From positions 16,560,501-16,624,500 of the forward strand of contig CM027385.1 of NCBI GenBank assembly GCA_015680905.1: a DNA stretch of 64,000 bases. The letters are read 5' to 3'. Position 1 is the stretch's first letter. Each line of letters begins with the position of its first letter. This stretch comes from Coptis chinensis (lineage: Eukaryota; Streptophyta; Magnoliopsida; Ranunculales; Ranunculaceae). Position numbers and translations under genes: made by a program. Shown in pieces: positions 46,157-59,337 of the stretch. The notes under the pieces were generated by a model. The model was not told the DNA's origin. It saw nothing but the letters and a program-made list of their open reading frames with translations, and searched no databases.

Positions 46157-48551
46157 CCACCCCTAAATAGCATCTTGTTTGTCCTCAAGCAAGGATAAGA
46201 GAAAAAACTAAGATCACAAATGAGTGATTTATTATAAGTTATACTAATCTCGTTTTGCAGAGTGCGCGAGCCATGCACCTTTGACTTTAGCCATGAACCA
46301 TGGCTATGACCTTGAACCTGTCGAACATGGAAACGATAGTTTGACTTCGACCATGATGTGTTGACTTTGACCGTTGACCTTTGACTTTGACCGTTGACTG
46401 TGGAATGTTGACTTTTTCCAGTTTTTCACATGTTTAAGAGTATGGACAAATGTAGTAATAAAATATTGTCGGAAATTGTATAATTTTGTTTGTCTTTATC
46501 TAATTAAGATTTGACGTGGGTAGTGTGTAAAACCTATAATATATTGGCACGTAACAAGAAGAGAATTCTGATAATAAGAATTAGATATATATATTTTTAT
46601 GAGTATTAAACTACATAGCATTGACCATATGCAAGAAGGCCTTAAACCACTAGGAATTCCCTAGTGGACGAGCTTTAAGCCTCGTGAGAGTTTCCCAGTG
46701 AAGGTACTCACAAACTTCTTCTATTTAGTACAAAGAGTCTTGTTTCCTTATTTATTCTCAGAAGTTCATACATCTCATTAGCGGTGAATAAGGACAAACT
46801 CCTTTAAACTTAGAATAACATATATACAGTAATTTAATCATCTAAAGATAAATGCGCAAAATATAAACAATGAAATGCAAAAGCAGAGTCGTTTATGAGG
46901 CTTTTGGAGAGCTTCCTTAATGTGGGTTCTCACAGGGGTACCAGTGTGTTGCAATCACAGCTCTCTAATAGATTCACTCAAGGTTTGTTCTCTCAAGTGC
47001 AGCGGGCACTTATATTCCTCGCATACTCAAATGACGTCCAAAATAACACTTACTATCACACCATCCTATTCCTAATCGAGCTAAAGGTCTTTTATTAGGA
47101 GTTACGGGGCTAGGGTGATGGTTTAGAAAGAAAAAAGAAGGGAAAAACAAAATCTGATAAGTTGAGAAACTGGGTCTTCAAGATGGTTGTAACCAGAGAA
47201 GAACCTCGTTTTGTTTTTTTGCTTCCGAATTGTGATACATTCTTTTAGCCCTTTGGCTTTGTGACTCCATATGATTTTGAATTTTGGGAGTTCTAACTTT
47301 GCTTTTGTTTCTTTTTGTTTCTGATATCGTCTCCTTTTGATTTTGAATATTTGGGAGATTCGATTTTTGACTCCTTTGATTTTTTTAGAGTTTTGGTTTT
47401 TGATGGGTCTTTCTTTTCTTTTCTTTTTGAAGCAAATAACTGTTCTGGTTTTGTACGAGGTCTTCTCTTCTCTTTTTATTATATCCTTCTAGTTATCAAC
47501 TTGTCAGGTGGGTAAGCTTTTTATTCTGTGTTGTAATGGGGCATAAATTTTTGGTGAAGAATAAAAAGGCTTTTAGAAAGGGTGATGGCTCAAGAGGGGT
47601 AACTAGAGGAAAACTATCTTTTTTTAGTTTTTAATGTTTATTTGGCTATATCGATAAAAAAAAAGGCCTAAATTCTCTCTTAGGATATAGCGTGGTGATC
47701 AAGCAAGTAGACGTGTGGTCTTTCTATCCGGACATCATTTGTGTCATCACTCAATAATCATTCAAATGAGGCATTTGGCTAGATTCTCATAGGATATAGA
47801 ACTTAATTGTTCTAACCTTGGCTTCAGAAACTCACTACTATATACAAACAAATGCTGATATGCATACCATTCATGAAAAGATGGAGAAACTATTGTACAT
47901 ATATTAGTCTAAGTACGAAGAACAAGTCCTTACTCTATTGCTATAATGAGACTTATAAACTTTTTATTCATCCGAGAAAAAGGAAACAATACTTTTTAAT
48001 ACTAAACAGAAAAATATTTTTGGTCTTTTTCGAATTTTTTTTAGAAAGGAAAAAATATACTATTATATCTACTATATATAAAATGTATAGTTTTTGCAAA
48101 ATATTATTATACCACCCCCAAATAGAACTATGTTTTGTCCTCAAAGTATGAAGATATAAGGAAAGAGATTACCATATAAACATGAGCAAAAACGGCGATA
48201 ACCCTGTATTATGTTCTTCATAATAAAAATACGCCACCCCCAAATAAGTTTAGGGTGTGGGTTATTTGATATAGAACGAGAAATACATGGTTTATTATAC
48301 TAGGGATATTTATTCTACTATAAAATCTTTTTGGGTTTTTGTATTTTGAAAACATATATGAAATGCATGAAAGAAAAAATGGAAAATTTTGGCATGATGT
48401 ATCTGTTTTACCTTCTACTCATATATCAAATTCCACAAGAAAAAAAACAAAATAAAACAAGCAAATAATATTAAGCATATAATTAAACTTATACTACGTC
48501 ATACACGTAAGAAAGAAACAAAAAAATAAATAAATCCAACTATGCGGACAC
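46157..48551 (-). mobile_element. Element G: 3' domain of a second minus-strand copy
   Basis: Aligns over most of its length with element E's 3' domain (14039-16110), in the same orientation. Polypurine modules lie at 46157-46167, 48112-48122 and 48234-48244. A stretch at 46274-46620 has no match in E and looks like an insertion or replacement; it is rich in TTGAC words. Confidence 0.7.
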
Positions 48552-48850
48552 TAGGAATCCTAGTCAGAATTCGTGCGTGACTCGTCTCGAAGTCTAGAAG
48601 ATCCTTCTCCTTGCTGACGTCGGGACCTAGCATGTCTGTCACTACACGGGTGTGCGTCTTTGATGCTCTGCAGTGTTCTAGTGACACTGTGCTAAAAACA
48701 TCGCTGCTCCTGCTAGAAGGACCGCTGCTCCTCTCTGATGGTTCACTGTTCCGCTATAATGTTCCCTTGAGTTTCCCTGAGCTGGTGGAGATACGAATGC
48801 GGTTCTTTTTTTTTTGGGTTTTTCGAGGTTACCTCCAGGAGTTCTAGAGT
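48552..48850 (-). pseudogene. Element G: C-terminal end of ORF2, cut off by element H
   Basis: On the minus strand HSVTRTLQSIKDAHPCSD and RRQQGEGSSRLRDESRTNSD-type text match the end of E's ORF2. The stop is at about 48552. The match is lost near 48790-48850, where plus-strand element H begins. Only the last 80 or so residues are present. Confidence 0.55.
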
Positions 48851-49780
48851 GTGTTTGTTTACTATGAAATCTCCTCAGATCATACTGGAGCAGTCCTTCG
48901 AAGATTTGTTCTTGAGTGACACCTATGGGTCTTGGTTCCGCGACTTGATTATACAGGCAAGATGACAACCTCTAATGGTAAGTGCTGATGAACTAAATTC
49001 TCCTGCACATACAACTTATTTCTATGATCATTGTAAGTTCTTTTATCGACCGGATGGGGAACAAGTGTTCTCTATCACCATTAATGATGAAACAATGGAC
49101 TTAACCAAGTTATTGTTGGCCTTTGCTATTGGACTTTCTATGCCTGCTGAAATCTAAAACTCATGGGGCTATTTGGTTGATAATATGTATATCTACAACT
49201 ATGAGTTTTTGCATGAGACTTATGGGGCAAGAATTTTCCGTGTAGAGGACTAAAGGCAATATAACGTAGCCCTTGGTAGCTTGTCCCTTAACGTGGGCAC
49301 TGTTATGTTCTTTATCATGTTGAATATCTTCGGGGAATGACTTTTTTCTTCTGCGAATAACACCACTTGTGACGTTTTCCTTGCTCTAGCTCAGGGAGGT
49401 ATGCTCTATGACCTTCCCCAGACCTTAGTGTCTAGTTTAGCACGAGCCCATAGTATGAGGCATAAGTACCTTCTTATGCCTGTCTTGGTTTGCCGCATAA
49501 TGCTATATTTCTTTCCTGAGTTTTGTACCCGTTTCACGGATTGGGTTGGGGTTGACATTGTGAGACCCACCAATTACATTATACGCTCATTCTATGCAAT
49601 GACTTGGTGGGGGTGGAGGCTACAACCTAATTGGGTTGCCCCTTACACCCTATCCGACCAAGTGGTGCTTAACAGGTTAGCAAAGGTAGATGATAAATGG
49701 CATGAGGCCTGGTAAAATATCATGGCTTGGCAGGATGCAAAGGAACCTCATTTCTTTATAGAAGAGGAGGCCAATTCTTA
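48851..49780 (+). pseudogene. Element H: ORF2 'putative plant transposon protein' domain, decayed
   Basis: Plus-strand frames read FYDHCKFFYRPDGEQVFSI, then TINDETMDLTKLLLAFAIGL up to a stop after PAEI (49155). After further stops, 49401-49715 reads RIMLYFFPEFCTRFTDWVGV and YAMTWWGWRLQPNWV. The pattern agrees with the plant transposon protein domain of Athila-like elements. Several stops (for example at about 49150, 49250 and 49340) make it non-functional. Exact left boundary with element G is uncertain. Confidence 0.55.
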
Positions 49781-51603
49781 AATGTTGGATATGAGGTAAG
49801 TTTTACTTTCTGTTAGTGTTTGCTTATGTCCCAAGCAATTTAATTTTTGTTATCCCCATAACGGGTGGAACTCATATAGAGTTGCATCTATTTTTATTTA
49901 TCTATATTAGTATGTTCTAAATTTGTTTTGTAGGTGCTCTAAAATTTTCACGCGTTTCCATGGTATTTCTTACCCTTCTCATTTCTATATTTTGAGGACA
50001 AAGCATGTTTTTGTTTGGGGGTGGCATAGAAACACGCATAATTTAAGGCACCTATTAGATATATATATATATATATATATATATGCACTTGTTTTCTAGT
50101 AAAAAAATTTAAAAATATAAATCAAAAAGTTTATACTATACACTTAGGAGTACTGATATTGTTTCTTTTTCTATGATGATAATAGTCTAGAAGTTTCACG
50201 TTAGCTTTTAAATTAGAATAGTTTTTAGAAACTTAGGTCAATATGTCGGTAATAATCATTACATCTTTCCATAAATATATTGCATGAGCATTTATGTTTG
50301 TATTGGCAGTAAGTTTTTGAAATCTAGGCTAGAGTACTTATTCTACAAATCCTGTGAGAATATAGCTTAAAAGCCTTATGAGTGAAATATTTGAGTAATG
50401 ACACAAGGGAGAAGTAAATTCCGAATAGAGAAATCACACGTCCACTTGTTTGATCACTATACCATATCCTAAGCGAGAATTTAGGCCCTTTTTGGATCGA
50501 TATAGCTAGAAATTCAAACCAGCCTATATGAATTATTTTCGGCTACTCGCCCCTTTGAGCCTTTCTTTAGCTTTTTATAAACCACAATTCCTTTACCCTT
50601 TTACAAAAACAAAACAAAATAAAAATCAGCCTACCCATTTTTGAATGAGTCTGAGAATAGAGATGAAATGAAGAAAAGAAAAGAGAAAGACCTGTGGAAA
50701 ACCATGAATTTGTTAGTTGCTTCAAATAAGAAAAGAAAGTTTCCATCCAAAGAAAAGAAAAAAAGTCAATAAAAAAAATAAAAGTTGGAACTCCAAAAAA
50801 AACAATATCAAAGGAGTCAAAAGCCAAAGAAAAAGAAAAAAATAGATAAGGATGGAAACAAAGTGTAGAAGCAAAGTGAGAATAAGGTTTTTCTCTAGTT
50901 ACATAATATGAAGACTCTATTATCTTAGACTTGTCCTTTTGAATATCCATTTTCTTCCTTCTTAAACCATTATCTAATCCCCGAAACACTTAATAAGACC
51001 TCTAGCTCAATTAGGAATAGGGTAGTGTGATAGTAAGTGGCAAATGTGTTTGATCGACTTCGGCTTCCTTGTATGTCATTGAGATTGTAAGGTAAAGTGT
51101 GCCCATCAAGACTAGAGCGAGCTTAAACTTGAGTGGAAAAATCAGAGTGTTTTTGTCTTGACATATATGTGAGGACCTACTTAAGGACGTTATTCCAAAG
51201 TTTCATAAACGGACTTGTTATTGCATTTCATAGCATAGTTCATTATATATATGTTTATCCATAGATGATTGATTATTATGCACATATTAGCTTAGGTTTA
51301 GAATTGATTATTCTGTATTCATTGCTAGTGAGATGTATAGATATCAGAGAATAAATTAGGAAACAGTAATTTTATTTCTTAGTCGTTGTAGTATATATGA
51401 AGTTTGTGAGTACCTTCTCTGGAAAACTCTCATAAGGCTATAAATCGTCGACTAGGGAATTCCTAGTGGTTTAAGGCTTTGTTGTATATGGTCAATGCAA
51501 TCGCACTCGGCGAAACGAGATTAGTTAGAATTCCATTTTTGGTCATTTATTTTAATTTCTCATATTTGCTTAAGGATAAGCAAAATGCTGTTTGGGGGTG
51601 GTT
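49781..51603 (+). mobile_element. Element H: 3' non-coding domain
   Basis: Same order of blocks as in B and F, from TTATGTCCCAAG (about 49825) to the LTR. Polypurine modules at 50014-50024 and, as the real tract, 51591-51601. A (TA)n run lies at 50059-50083. The minus-strand open stretch 50567-50989 is an artefact of A-rich sequence. Confidence 0.75.
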
Positions 51604-52890
51604 TGATAAGAGCCCAAAACTGTAATTTTAACCCCTTAATAATATTACATTTAGACCAATTATGTGATTAATAAATAAGAGTTAGTAATGTTTACGTGCT
51701 TTTGTATATTTCAGGCATTGGAGTCAAATATGTGAAGAAATATGTCACTTTTGCAAGAGAAAGGAGCAAAGGTTGGTTGCTAAGAAGTTCTATGGTTAAA
51801 GCCCAAGTTTCAAGGAGAAAAAACATTGTTAAAGCCCAGTCAAAGCTGAAAAGTCAAAGTCAACGCGGGCAGAAATAGCTCATAAAAGTCGATAGAACTC
51901 CGTAGGCCGTATCTTTGGACTCAGACCTCAGAATTAGGCCTACCATATGTCAAAACGACCGGCTCGGAAAGAGATTTCTAATGGTCTAAGACTTGATTCA
52001 ATTAGAGGAGTAAAAGTGGACGAAAAGGTTGTTGCAGTAATTTCCTATAGATAAACTTTTTTTAGACTTAAGTAATTAGGTTTTGGCCTTGAATTAATGG
52101 CCCAAAACATAGATCCAAAGCCCATGCACGAAATTGTAGACCTAGCCCTCTCCTATATAAAGAGGACTAAGGCATAACTCTTAAGACTTAGTTAATTATT
52201 CAGTACTTAGTTTTTAATATAGTTTTTAATTCTTAGACTTTCTTCCATTAGATTAATAAAGCCAAGTTATTGTTATTATGATGTCTTCTTCTTATTCTTC
52301 TATTAATGATAGTCTAATGATTCGGAGCTAAACCTCCATTAGAGGGGATTAATAAAGCTTTGATGAAGACTTGATGTGTTAGTTAGAATTATTGCTTATT
52401 CAAGAGTTTTACTCTAGACGTTAGTTTATTCACCATGAGAATGGGTTAAACTTCCTCTCATGCTAATTATTATTTGGTTAGAGATGCCATGAATAGTTAG
52501 GGATCAAATACTTAATCTTTATTGGTTAGGATTGCAATAATATACACTAGCATATTAGGAATCAATCAAGGTGAAAACAAATCCCCCTAATCCTTTCTCC
52601 ATATTCAAATCTTAGTATTTAATTGCCCTAGTATAAGTTAGAACATCTTAATAAGTTCAAATCACCATATTAGTATAATTAAACCATTACTCTCATTGAT
52701 ATTGTTAGAATTGTTAAAACTAGTGAAACTTTACGTCTAAACAACTAGGAGTGGAACGAAATCTTTACTCCACTTATTATAAGATAATTGATAGTAGAAA
52801 CTTTGATCATTAAGTATAAATTCACATGTTTTACTTATTCCTAGCATAACTAGTTAAGATTAGGTAAAACAGTTGTTTTTACTATTATCA
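51604..52890 (+). repeat. Element H: 3' LTR (1287 bp)
   Basis: Starts TGATAAGAGCCC right after the polypurine tract and ends ATTATCA. TATATAAA at 52154-52161 is intact. It lacks the (CT)n run of the F LTRs. The right flank (52891 on) is part of a D-type LTR. Confidence 0.8.
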
Positions 52891-53210
52891 CAAGTCCTTT
52901 ACATTTTCAAGTTTTCATTGCTTTATTTTCTTTTTGTTCTTCAATTCAACTTTTCAATTCAAGTTTCTTCTTCAAGTTTCAATCCAAGTTGTTCTTCAAT
53001 ACAAGTTTCTATTCAAGTTTCAATCTAGGTTTTCACTCATCTATACAAGTTTTTCCATTCAAGTTTTAGTCAAGTTTCAATACAAGTTTTCATTCTTTAA
53101 AAAACAAGTCATGAACTTTAAGAATACTACCTTCTCACCTTCATAAACTCCCATCAATCCATCTCTAAAAATTTATGGTGAAACTCAAACTAAACTTCCT
53201 CTATATAACT
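52891..53210 (+). repeat. D-type LTR remnant (3' part)
   Basis: Text such as TTTTTGTTCTTCAATTCAA, a series of TTCAAGTTT words, ACAAGTCAT(G)AA, ACTACCTT and TTTATGGTGAA follows the order of the D LTR from about 11410 to 11700. It begins where element H ends, so the H 3' end lies in a D-type LTR. The end near 53210 is approximate. Confidence 0.6.
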
Positions 53211-54819
53211 TCTTCAACAGCCACCAGAAATATTCGAGTTTTAGATATAACGTTCCAATTGTTCAAAAGCGGTAGAAGCACAAGAAGTTTTAACGACGTC
53301 AGGGCAAGAATACATGGCATGTTCAATTTGTACGGCTTTTGTTTTATAGTTTTGATATGCGTTTGTGTGAACACATATATGTTGGGAAACTTTGGAAGGT
53401 TTAATATGGAGTTCTGAAGTATTTGGTCAGTAGTATATGGTCTGCAAAACCAAAACTTCCTGTTGCTAGCAAACTGGCCATGTACAAACAAAATTGGAAT
53501 ATGACGTTTACTCACCGACGCGTACATTAAATGAATAAAGCATAAACATAAAGAAATATGATATTGATTGTCTTCTAATTTGATAATTTACTGACTCTAG
53601 AAACGACAATGTGCTTTAATGGTTGTCGATGTATGTTTACGTGACACAATATGCTCTGATTGTTGTGGATATAACCTGGGTGTATTATAACCTTGGAGGT
53701 TAAGTTCCATTTGTGGGAAACATATTACATCACATGTCTGCTTCCAAGGTCTCCATAGTTTGTTTGTGGCACTTAAATATGTGTTTTTGTTGTGATATTT
53801 TCAGGTCAAAACATAGGATTGGACTTGGAGAATCAAACCACAAGTCCACAAGAAGCATGCAAAGAATGACAATATATTGTATAGTTAAGCGAAGAACTAT
53901 AAAGTTCATATTTTTTTGTGTTTTTAAAGTAAGTTTTGGTGTTATTCTCTATTATATTCTACAAGACTTGCCATGTAAAATGATTTTCTTGGAAGATGCA
54001 AAATTTAGGCAAAGTTTGGAGTGGAATCCCTAATCACATTCTAAGTAAAGTTCTAAATGTTAAGTTTGTTGCTAAAAGCATTCCTAATTACATAAAACAA
54101 AATTTTCATATCCAAATGACTGCACCTTGGAAGGCACATGGAGTAACTCTGCATTTAGAACTGATGTCACGCGTACTAGGTGGCGCATAGGGATAGCTAG
54201 AGAACAACAAATCTATATGCAACATATATACGCTTCCATTCATAGATGATATCTGAGAAGAGTTTTTGGTGGAAATTCTTCAATTCAAATAAATATACTT
54301 AAGAACAATTAAAGTTCTCTATGTCAATTAACAATTCACAATGCATGGAAAACATCGATTGAGTGCCCTTTGAAATTCAAAAAATTAGTAAGAGAATAAT
54401 AAAGTTGCTGTGGACAATTTCTGGCTTGATGTTATAGACTAATGATTGACATTAATTTTGTTATCTTTATATTGTTCACATAAATTAGATTAAATATGAA
54501 CTGCTATCCATTTGTTAGAGTAGAGTGGATGCATGAAATTGTCTTCAATTCATGACTTCAAATTGGGACATACAAATAAAACAAGATCTACACTATTTCA
54601 AAAATTGTATTCATTAACCCATACTGGCATCCACCAAATAAACAACGACAGTGAAGTATGTCATCCAATGTGTAGTAACACTTAAAAAAAAAATGTATTC
54701 AGATTCCCACATAGGCCATACATTTGAAAATACTTTGGAGTACCATGATTAATGCACAAAAAACATAATTAGGACCTTATGACAGTTCGTGCCTATGGCA
54801 CGGGTAATACATAGTGTTA
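53211..54819. other. Interval without recognised gene
   Basis: Short open stretches (53713-54033, 53201-53527 minus) show no known motifs. A TTTTCAGGTCAAAACATAGG segment near 53800 could be a decayed splice or LTR remnant. Nothing else supportable. Confidence 0.4.
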
Positions 54820-56176
54820 TTAATAATGTGAATTTATCACAATTTACATGTTCTTGTAGGTTACAAGTCTTGAAGTTGAATATGTGTATAAAAGATATTA
54901 CTTTTATATGAAAAATGAGTTAATATGATTGCTAAAGAAGTTCTATAATTAAAGCTCAAGTTTCAAAGAGAAAAAACCCTTAAAAGTCTAGTCAAAGATG
55001 GAAAGTCAAAGTCAACTCAGGTAGAAAAATGACAGAAAGTCAACAGAACTTCAAAAGGCTTTATCTTTGAACTCAAACCTCAGAATTGGGCCTATTTTAT
55101 ATCAAAACGGTTGGCTCGGAAAGAGATTTTTAATGGTTTAGACCTAGCCTCAATCAAAGTAGTAAAAGTGGATGAAATGGGCATTGTAGTAAATTCCAAG
55201 AGTGTGGACCCTTTTGGATTTATTTATTTGGGTTTTGAACCTAATTTTGTGGCCCAAAACTTAGCTCTCAAACCTGACCACGAATTTGTAACCCTCAACC
55301 TCTATTATATAAAGAGGACTAAGGCAAAAACCATACATATTTTCTCCTTCATAGCTTAGTTTAATTAGGGTTCATATATGTAGCCTCCAAATTTCATTAA
55401 AACATTATTCTTTCAATAAAGTTCATTCCTTTCTTCATTAATTAAGTTCAATGTCTTATTTTATTGTTAGTATAGTTGTTATTCCAATGAAGTTAAGCTA
55501 ATCTCCCCATTAGAGGAGATAATTGTGAAGCCTAATGAAGAGTTTTGATGTTTAAGGATGGTTATTTCATTGTGGACGTTTTACAGGTTTAGTTTCTTAT
55601 GCATGTTTAGAGATAAAATGTATATTGAATTAAACCAATGATTGTTAAGGTTATAACAAAGATGTTTGATCATAATATAATTTTCCTTTATGCTAGTAGT
55701 AATGACTATAGAGATGTAGGTTATTACTAGGGATTTATAAAATGTGAAGCTTTTGTTGGAATATTGCGGGAAGATGAAAGATTAGAACTTTACAATGAAG
55801 TAACTTGATTTTTATATCTAGATAACTTATTAGGTGGATTAATCATTCAATCTATACTTTTATATTCATTAAAAGATCATATTTTATTATTAGTTAATTA
55901 GTCTAAGTTAAACCATTAATATAATCATTAGTATAATTATAGTTAGTAGTTTATTCTCAACAAATTATTACTCTCACCATTGTTTCTTCTCGATTTAATT
56001 AGTTGAATTTTATTTAGTCTTGTTCGTTTAAGAGTAGATTCGAACATTTACTAGATCTATATTACTTGATAGTACAGAGAGAGAGTAGAGTAGAGTATTG
56101 ATTTAAATACGTGTTTGTTAGATTATGTATTAGTGCTCACGAATTGATATTTAGTTCAATAAATTCGTATTTATCA
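54820..56176 (+). repeat. 5'-truncated LTR of the B/F type
   Basis: Matches B and F LTRs from the TAGGTTACAAGTCTTGAAGTTG block (54858) through AAGTCAAAGTCAAC (about 55001), a TATATAAAGAGG promoter context (about 55309) and CCCCATTAGAGG (55505) to the terminal TTTATCA (56176). The usual TGATAAG start is missing. No internal domain adjoins it, so it is a truncated solo LTR. Confidence 0.7.
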
Positions 56177-56366
56177 CCGACCCTGGGTAATGTGCCAACA
56201 TAAAAGATGGAGTATAGTCCAAACTTGATGAAAAGGATGTGGATCCAACCTCACTTAACAAACCGCAATGCTTAGCCTCATGATCCAACTTAAGCTGATG
56301 ATATCTCGCATAGGAATTCATATCGAATCCCGGAGCAATAATTTCTAAGCCCGGATGTCTTCGCTA
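56177..56366 (-). other. Unidentified open, exon-like fragment
   Basis: On the minus strand, after an ATTTTTTAG acceptor-like site, about 63 codons are open: RRHPGLEIIAPGFDMNSYA, later YHQLKLDHEAKHCGLLSEVG, then SLDYTPSFMLAHYPGS. It ends where the truncated LTR begins. Composition is protein-like and the other two frames are closed. I do not recognise the family. It may be a gene or transposase fragment. Confidence 0.35.
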
Positions 56367-57373
56367 AAAAATGAGTTGTACGTAATCAATGCTAGCTATA
56401 TGAAAACTACACTACTAGAAGAAAAGTAAAGAATAATACTAACATAGTATTAAATTACAAAATATAAACACGGATCTATACTTTCATCCCTTTATGTGGG
56501 CAATGAGACTAATTAATAACTAATAAAACATAAAAAAACATACATGACTGGAGAATGCCACGAACCAAAAGAATCACCAAATCCTAAGCATCGGCTTCAT
56601 CTCCTCTCTTGAAGGAGAAAATTAGTCTTCCATAAAAAAGGAAGAACAAAAAGAAAAAGAAGAAGAAGAACATGAAACTAGGGAGATTAATAATTTATTA
56701 AGACTTGGCTAGGAAAAAATTGATATTTTATTATTAATTTAACCTCTATTTGTCTCTGATCTGGAGACCAAGAAAAATGAATGTGAATTGGTGATTACAA
56801 TTGGCACTTAGGTGCTCTTTATATAGGGGTTACAATGAGCTCTATAAACATCTAAAACATAGGCTTTTGGATCCAATTTCCTATTACATGCATATTGACC
56901 TCCTTTCGATCCCAACAATGAAGATCAGGTGTAGTTGTAGGTCAATAATGCGTCTAGACACAGGGCTAGTACAATTCAATGCGTCCCAGATGCATGTGTT
57001 TGTTTTTCCTTTTTTGCTCTTTCTTTGCGGGCTTTGGTTCAACTAGCGGGTCCATTTGTCTAGCTTAGGCTTCCAAATAAGTTTTAAAACAGGTCCAACT
57101 CCTTTCTTTTCATAGCTTTAAACCTTGGGCCTTCTCCATAATTATCCATGAGCTCCCATGTGATATTTAATGCTCCAAATTACTCATTTTTGCCCCTTTA
57201 ACTCTAATATTTTGCAAATCTCTCTTTCTCACATGTAAGTCACAATACTTAACTTACAAGCATGATTAGTTTACTAAGAGGGACAAACAAGAGGTATAAT
57301 CGAGGGTTAAAATACATTTTTTTTTAGCACTTATCATTGTTATTGTGGTCATATTGTACTACTAATAACTCTG
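56367..57373. other. Interval without recognised gene
   Basis: Contains a purine-rich stretch (56625-56680) and a TATATAGGGG promoter-like site at 56819. No coding region supported; the open stretch 56801-57046 has no domain. Confidence 0.4.
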
Positions 57374-57724
57374 TTGAAGCCCGCTATATATCATGGTTTG
57401 CATGTTGCCACTAACCTCAATTGCTCTCATTTGGTTATTGAAACAGATTCTCAAGTGATGGTGAAGGCACTAGCAATATGGGAATGCAACTTACAGAATA
57501 AGGAAATGAAGAAAATTGTCAAACAGTGCAAAATATGGTTGCAGACCTTGTCGGGCTATATGATTGAGAAGATCTACAAGGAAGCTAACCAAGCGGCTGA
57601 CTGGTTAGCTAAGAAAGGAAGTGATGGGAATAGCCTTGGTGTCTTTTGCTCAAGTGAACACCAAGAACTTAATTATATCATGTGGACTGATGTAATTGGA
57701 AGGTCCAATCCAAGACCATGTTAG
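57374..57724 (+). pseudogene. RNase H-like (RVT_3 type) fragment
   Basis: 116 open codons with the C-terminal two thirds of a plant RNase H-like domain: HLVIETDSQVMVKALA (catalytic Asp in ETDS), then KIYKEANQAADWLAKKG with the last conserved Asp. The first catalytic Asp block is absent, and the Glu expected before GLHVA reads Pro-Ala-Ile. This domain occurs at the end of plant LINE retrotransposons and in small host RNase H-like genes; a remnant of either is possible. No LINE reverse transcriptase is seen upstream. Confidence 0.6.
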
Positions 57725-59337
57725 TTTGATTTTTGTGTGTATTTGTCTGTATGCAAACTATTTGTTTTTAATCTTAATGGCAAATATTTCACTACTATAA
57801 ATAATAATAAATAAAAAACTTATATTTGATTTTCCAAGATAATTTTGAGATCGAGGTGCCTTGACTTACCTGTTGGTTAGTTTTCTTTGTTAGACTATCA
57901 CATAAGTGGAAGGTCCTTCATTCCTTGAACAAATTGCAAGAAATAGGACGGTAGTGCTCAAGCCAACAACAATTCCTTTCCAAAATTTACTTGCAAGGAA
58001 AAAATAAAATAAAACTACATATTGTTATGTAATATGCCTACATGGAGCTACTTCTTGTGGCTATTTTACTATCGGCCGGTTCATTGGTTCATTGGTGACA
58101 TTTCATTATGGCATGTTCCTTATTGTCAAACTAATCAACAAAATCATGAGAAACAACAACAACTTTCTTAGAAGCTAAAGGTTTAGGAAAAAAACACACC
58201 CAATCTTCTATATATTGTGTCATACTGTCTTTCATAGACACATTTTGTGGTATGTTACTCCCACTAATTTTTCCAATTTGGAGAATCGGATATTATTGGT
58301 TTTAATTGTTCTTGTATTATAATTAGATAAGTAAATTATACGCTTCAAAATTTCTATGGTAACTTATTAAGCAACCAATAACTGTATGAAAATCCAATTT
58401 TATTTCATAATAAATTAAACTCTAACTCCGCTAAACATCCTTCAATTTGCAAGTGCCCCTTAAGTTAGGTTTCTTCAAAAGAAGTTTTTTGCAATTGCGA
58501 GTAGAAACTTTGTACATACATAACGGCTTCTTTTAGAGTTTCAATCCACAATGATTCCGGTAGAAATGATTTACTTAACATTCTCCTAACTATGCCCATT
58601 AAGTATGGGCGCGCCTATTACACAACACCATATTGTTGTTGTTTTCATGATTATGTATTATTTCAAAACTTCCCGCTTTTCTAGAAATTTAACAAATATG
58701 CCAGGAAATTGAGTTTAGTTTTATTAATACTCCCCACTTCAATTACTTATGACAATCATCACATTTTAGTTACAAAAAAAAAAGGCAATCATCACATTTT
58801 ATGTCTAGTTGCTTCTCAATCAACCTTAAAAAATGTACATCTAAATGTGCATTAAAAGTGATTCATTTTGCAAGAAATTGACACAAACCTAATGTGAATT
58901 GTTGTCTATTAATGAGTGGTGTTGAGGTGAATCTCCTCAGGAAATATGAAATGGTAATTAAGTGGATACAAATGGGCAGTATTAATGAGTGGTGTTGAGG
59001 TGAATCTCCTCAGGAAATATGAAATGGTAACTAAGTGGATACAAATGGGCAGTACTGCTTAATGTGGCTCCTAATTAATTTGCATGTACAATATTCATTA
59101 ATACAAACCACACACACTTGTAAGATAAAAATATCATAGTGGAAAGAATCACTTACTCAACTAATTATTTTTTTAGACATATTCTCCAAGTTTGTCTTTT
59201 ATGCCACAATAAAAAAGACGTGTCACTAACTTAGTTACATTAATTTCCAACATTGAGATACATGATCATGTTGGTTCCAATCAAGTGGTTATGGATTTTC
59301 AAATGGTTCCAATCAAATTCTCTCTCATACTGTGATT
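57725..59337. other. Intergenic stretch with a 73-bp tandem duplication
   Basis: No gene recognised. The only notable structure is at 58908-59053. Confidence 0.5.
58908..59053 (+). repeat. 73-bp tandem duplication
   Basis: Units 58908-58980 and 58981-59053 begin ATTAATGAGTGG and end GGGCAGT. They differ at one base (AATTA against AACTA), so the duplication is recent. Confidence 0.9.

Noticed and set aside
57374-57724. RNase H-like frame as a complete host gene
   Set aside because: First catalytic block is missing and no start-proximal exon was found; kept as a fragment only.
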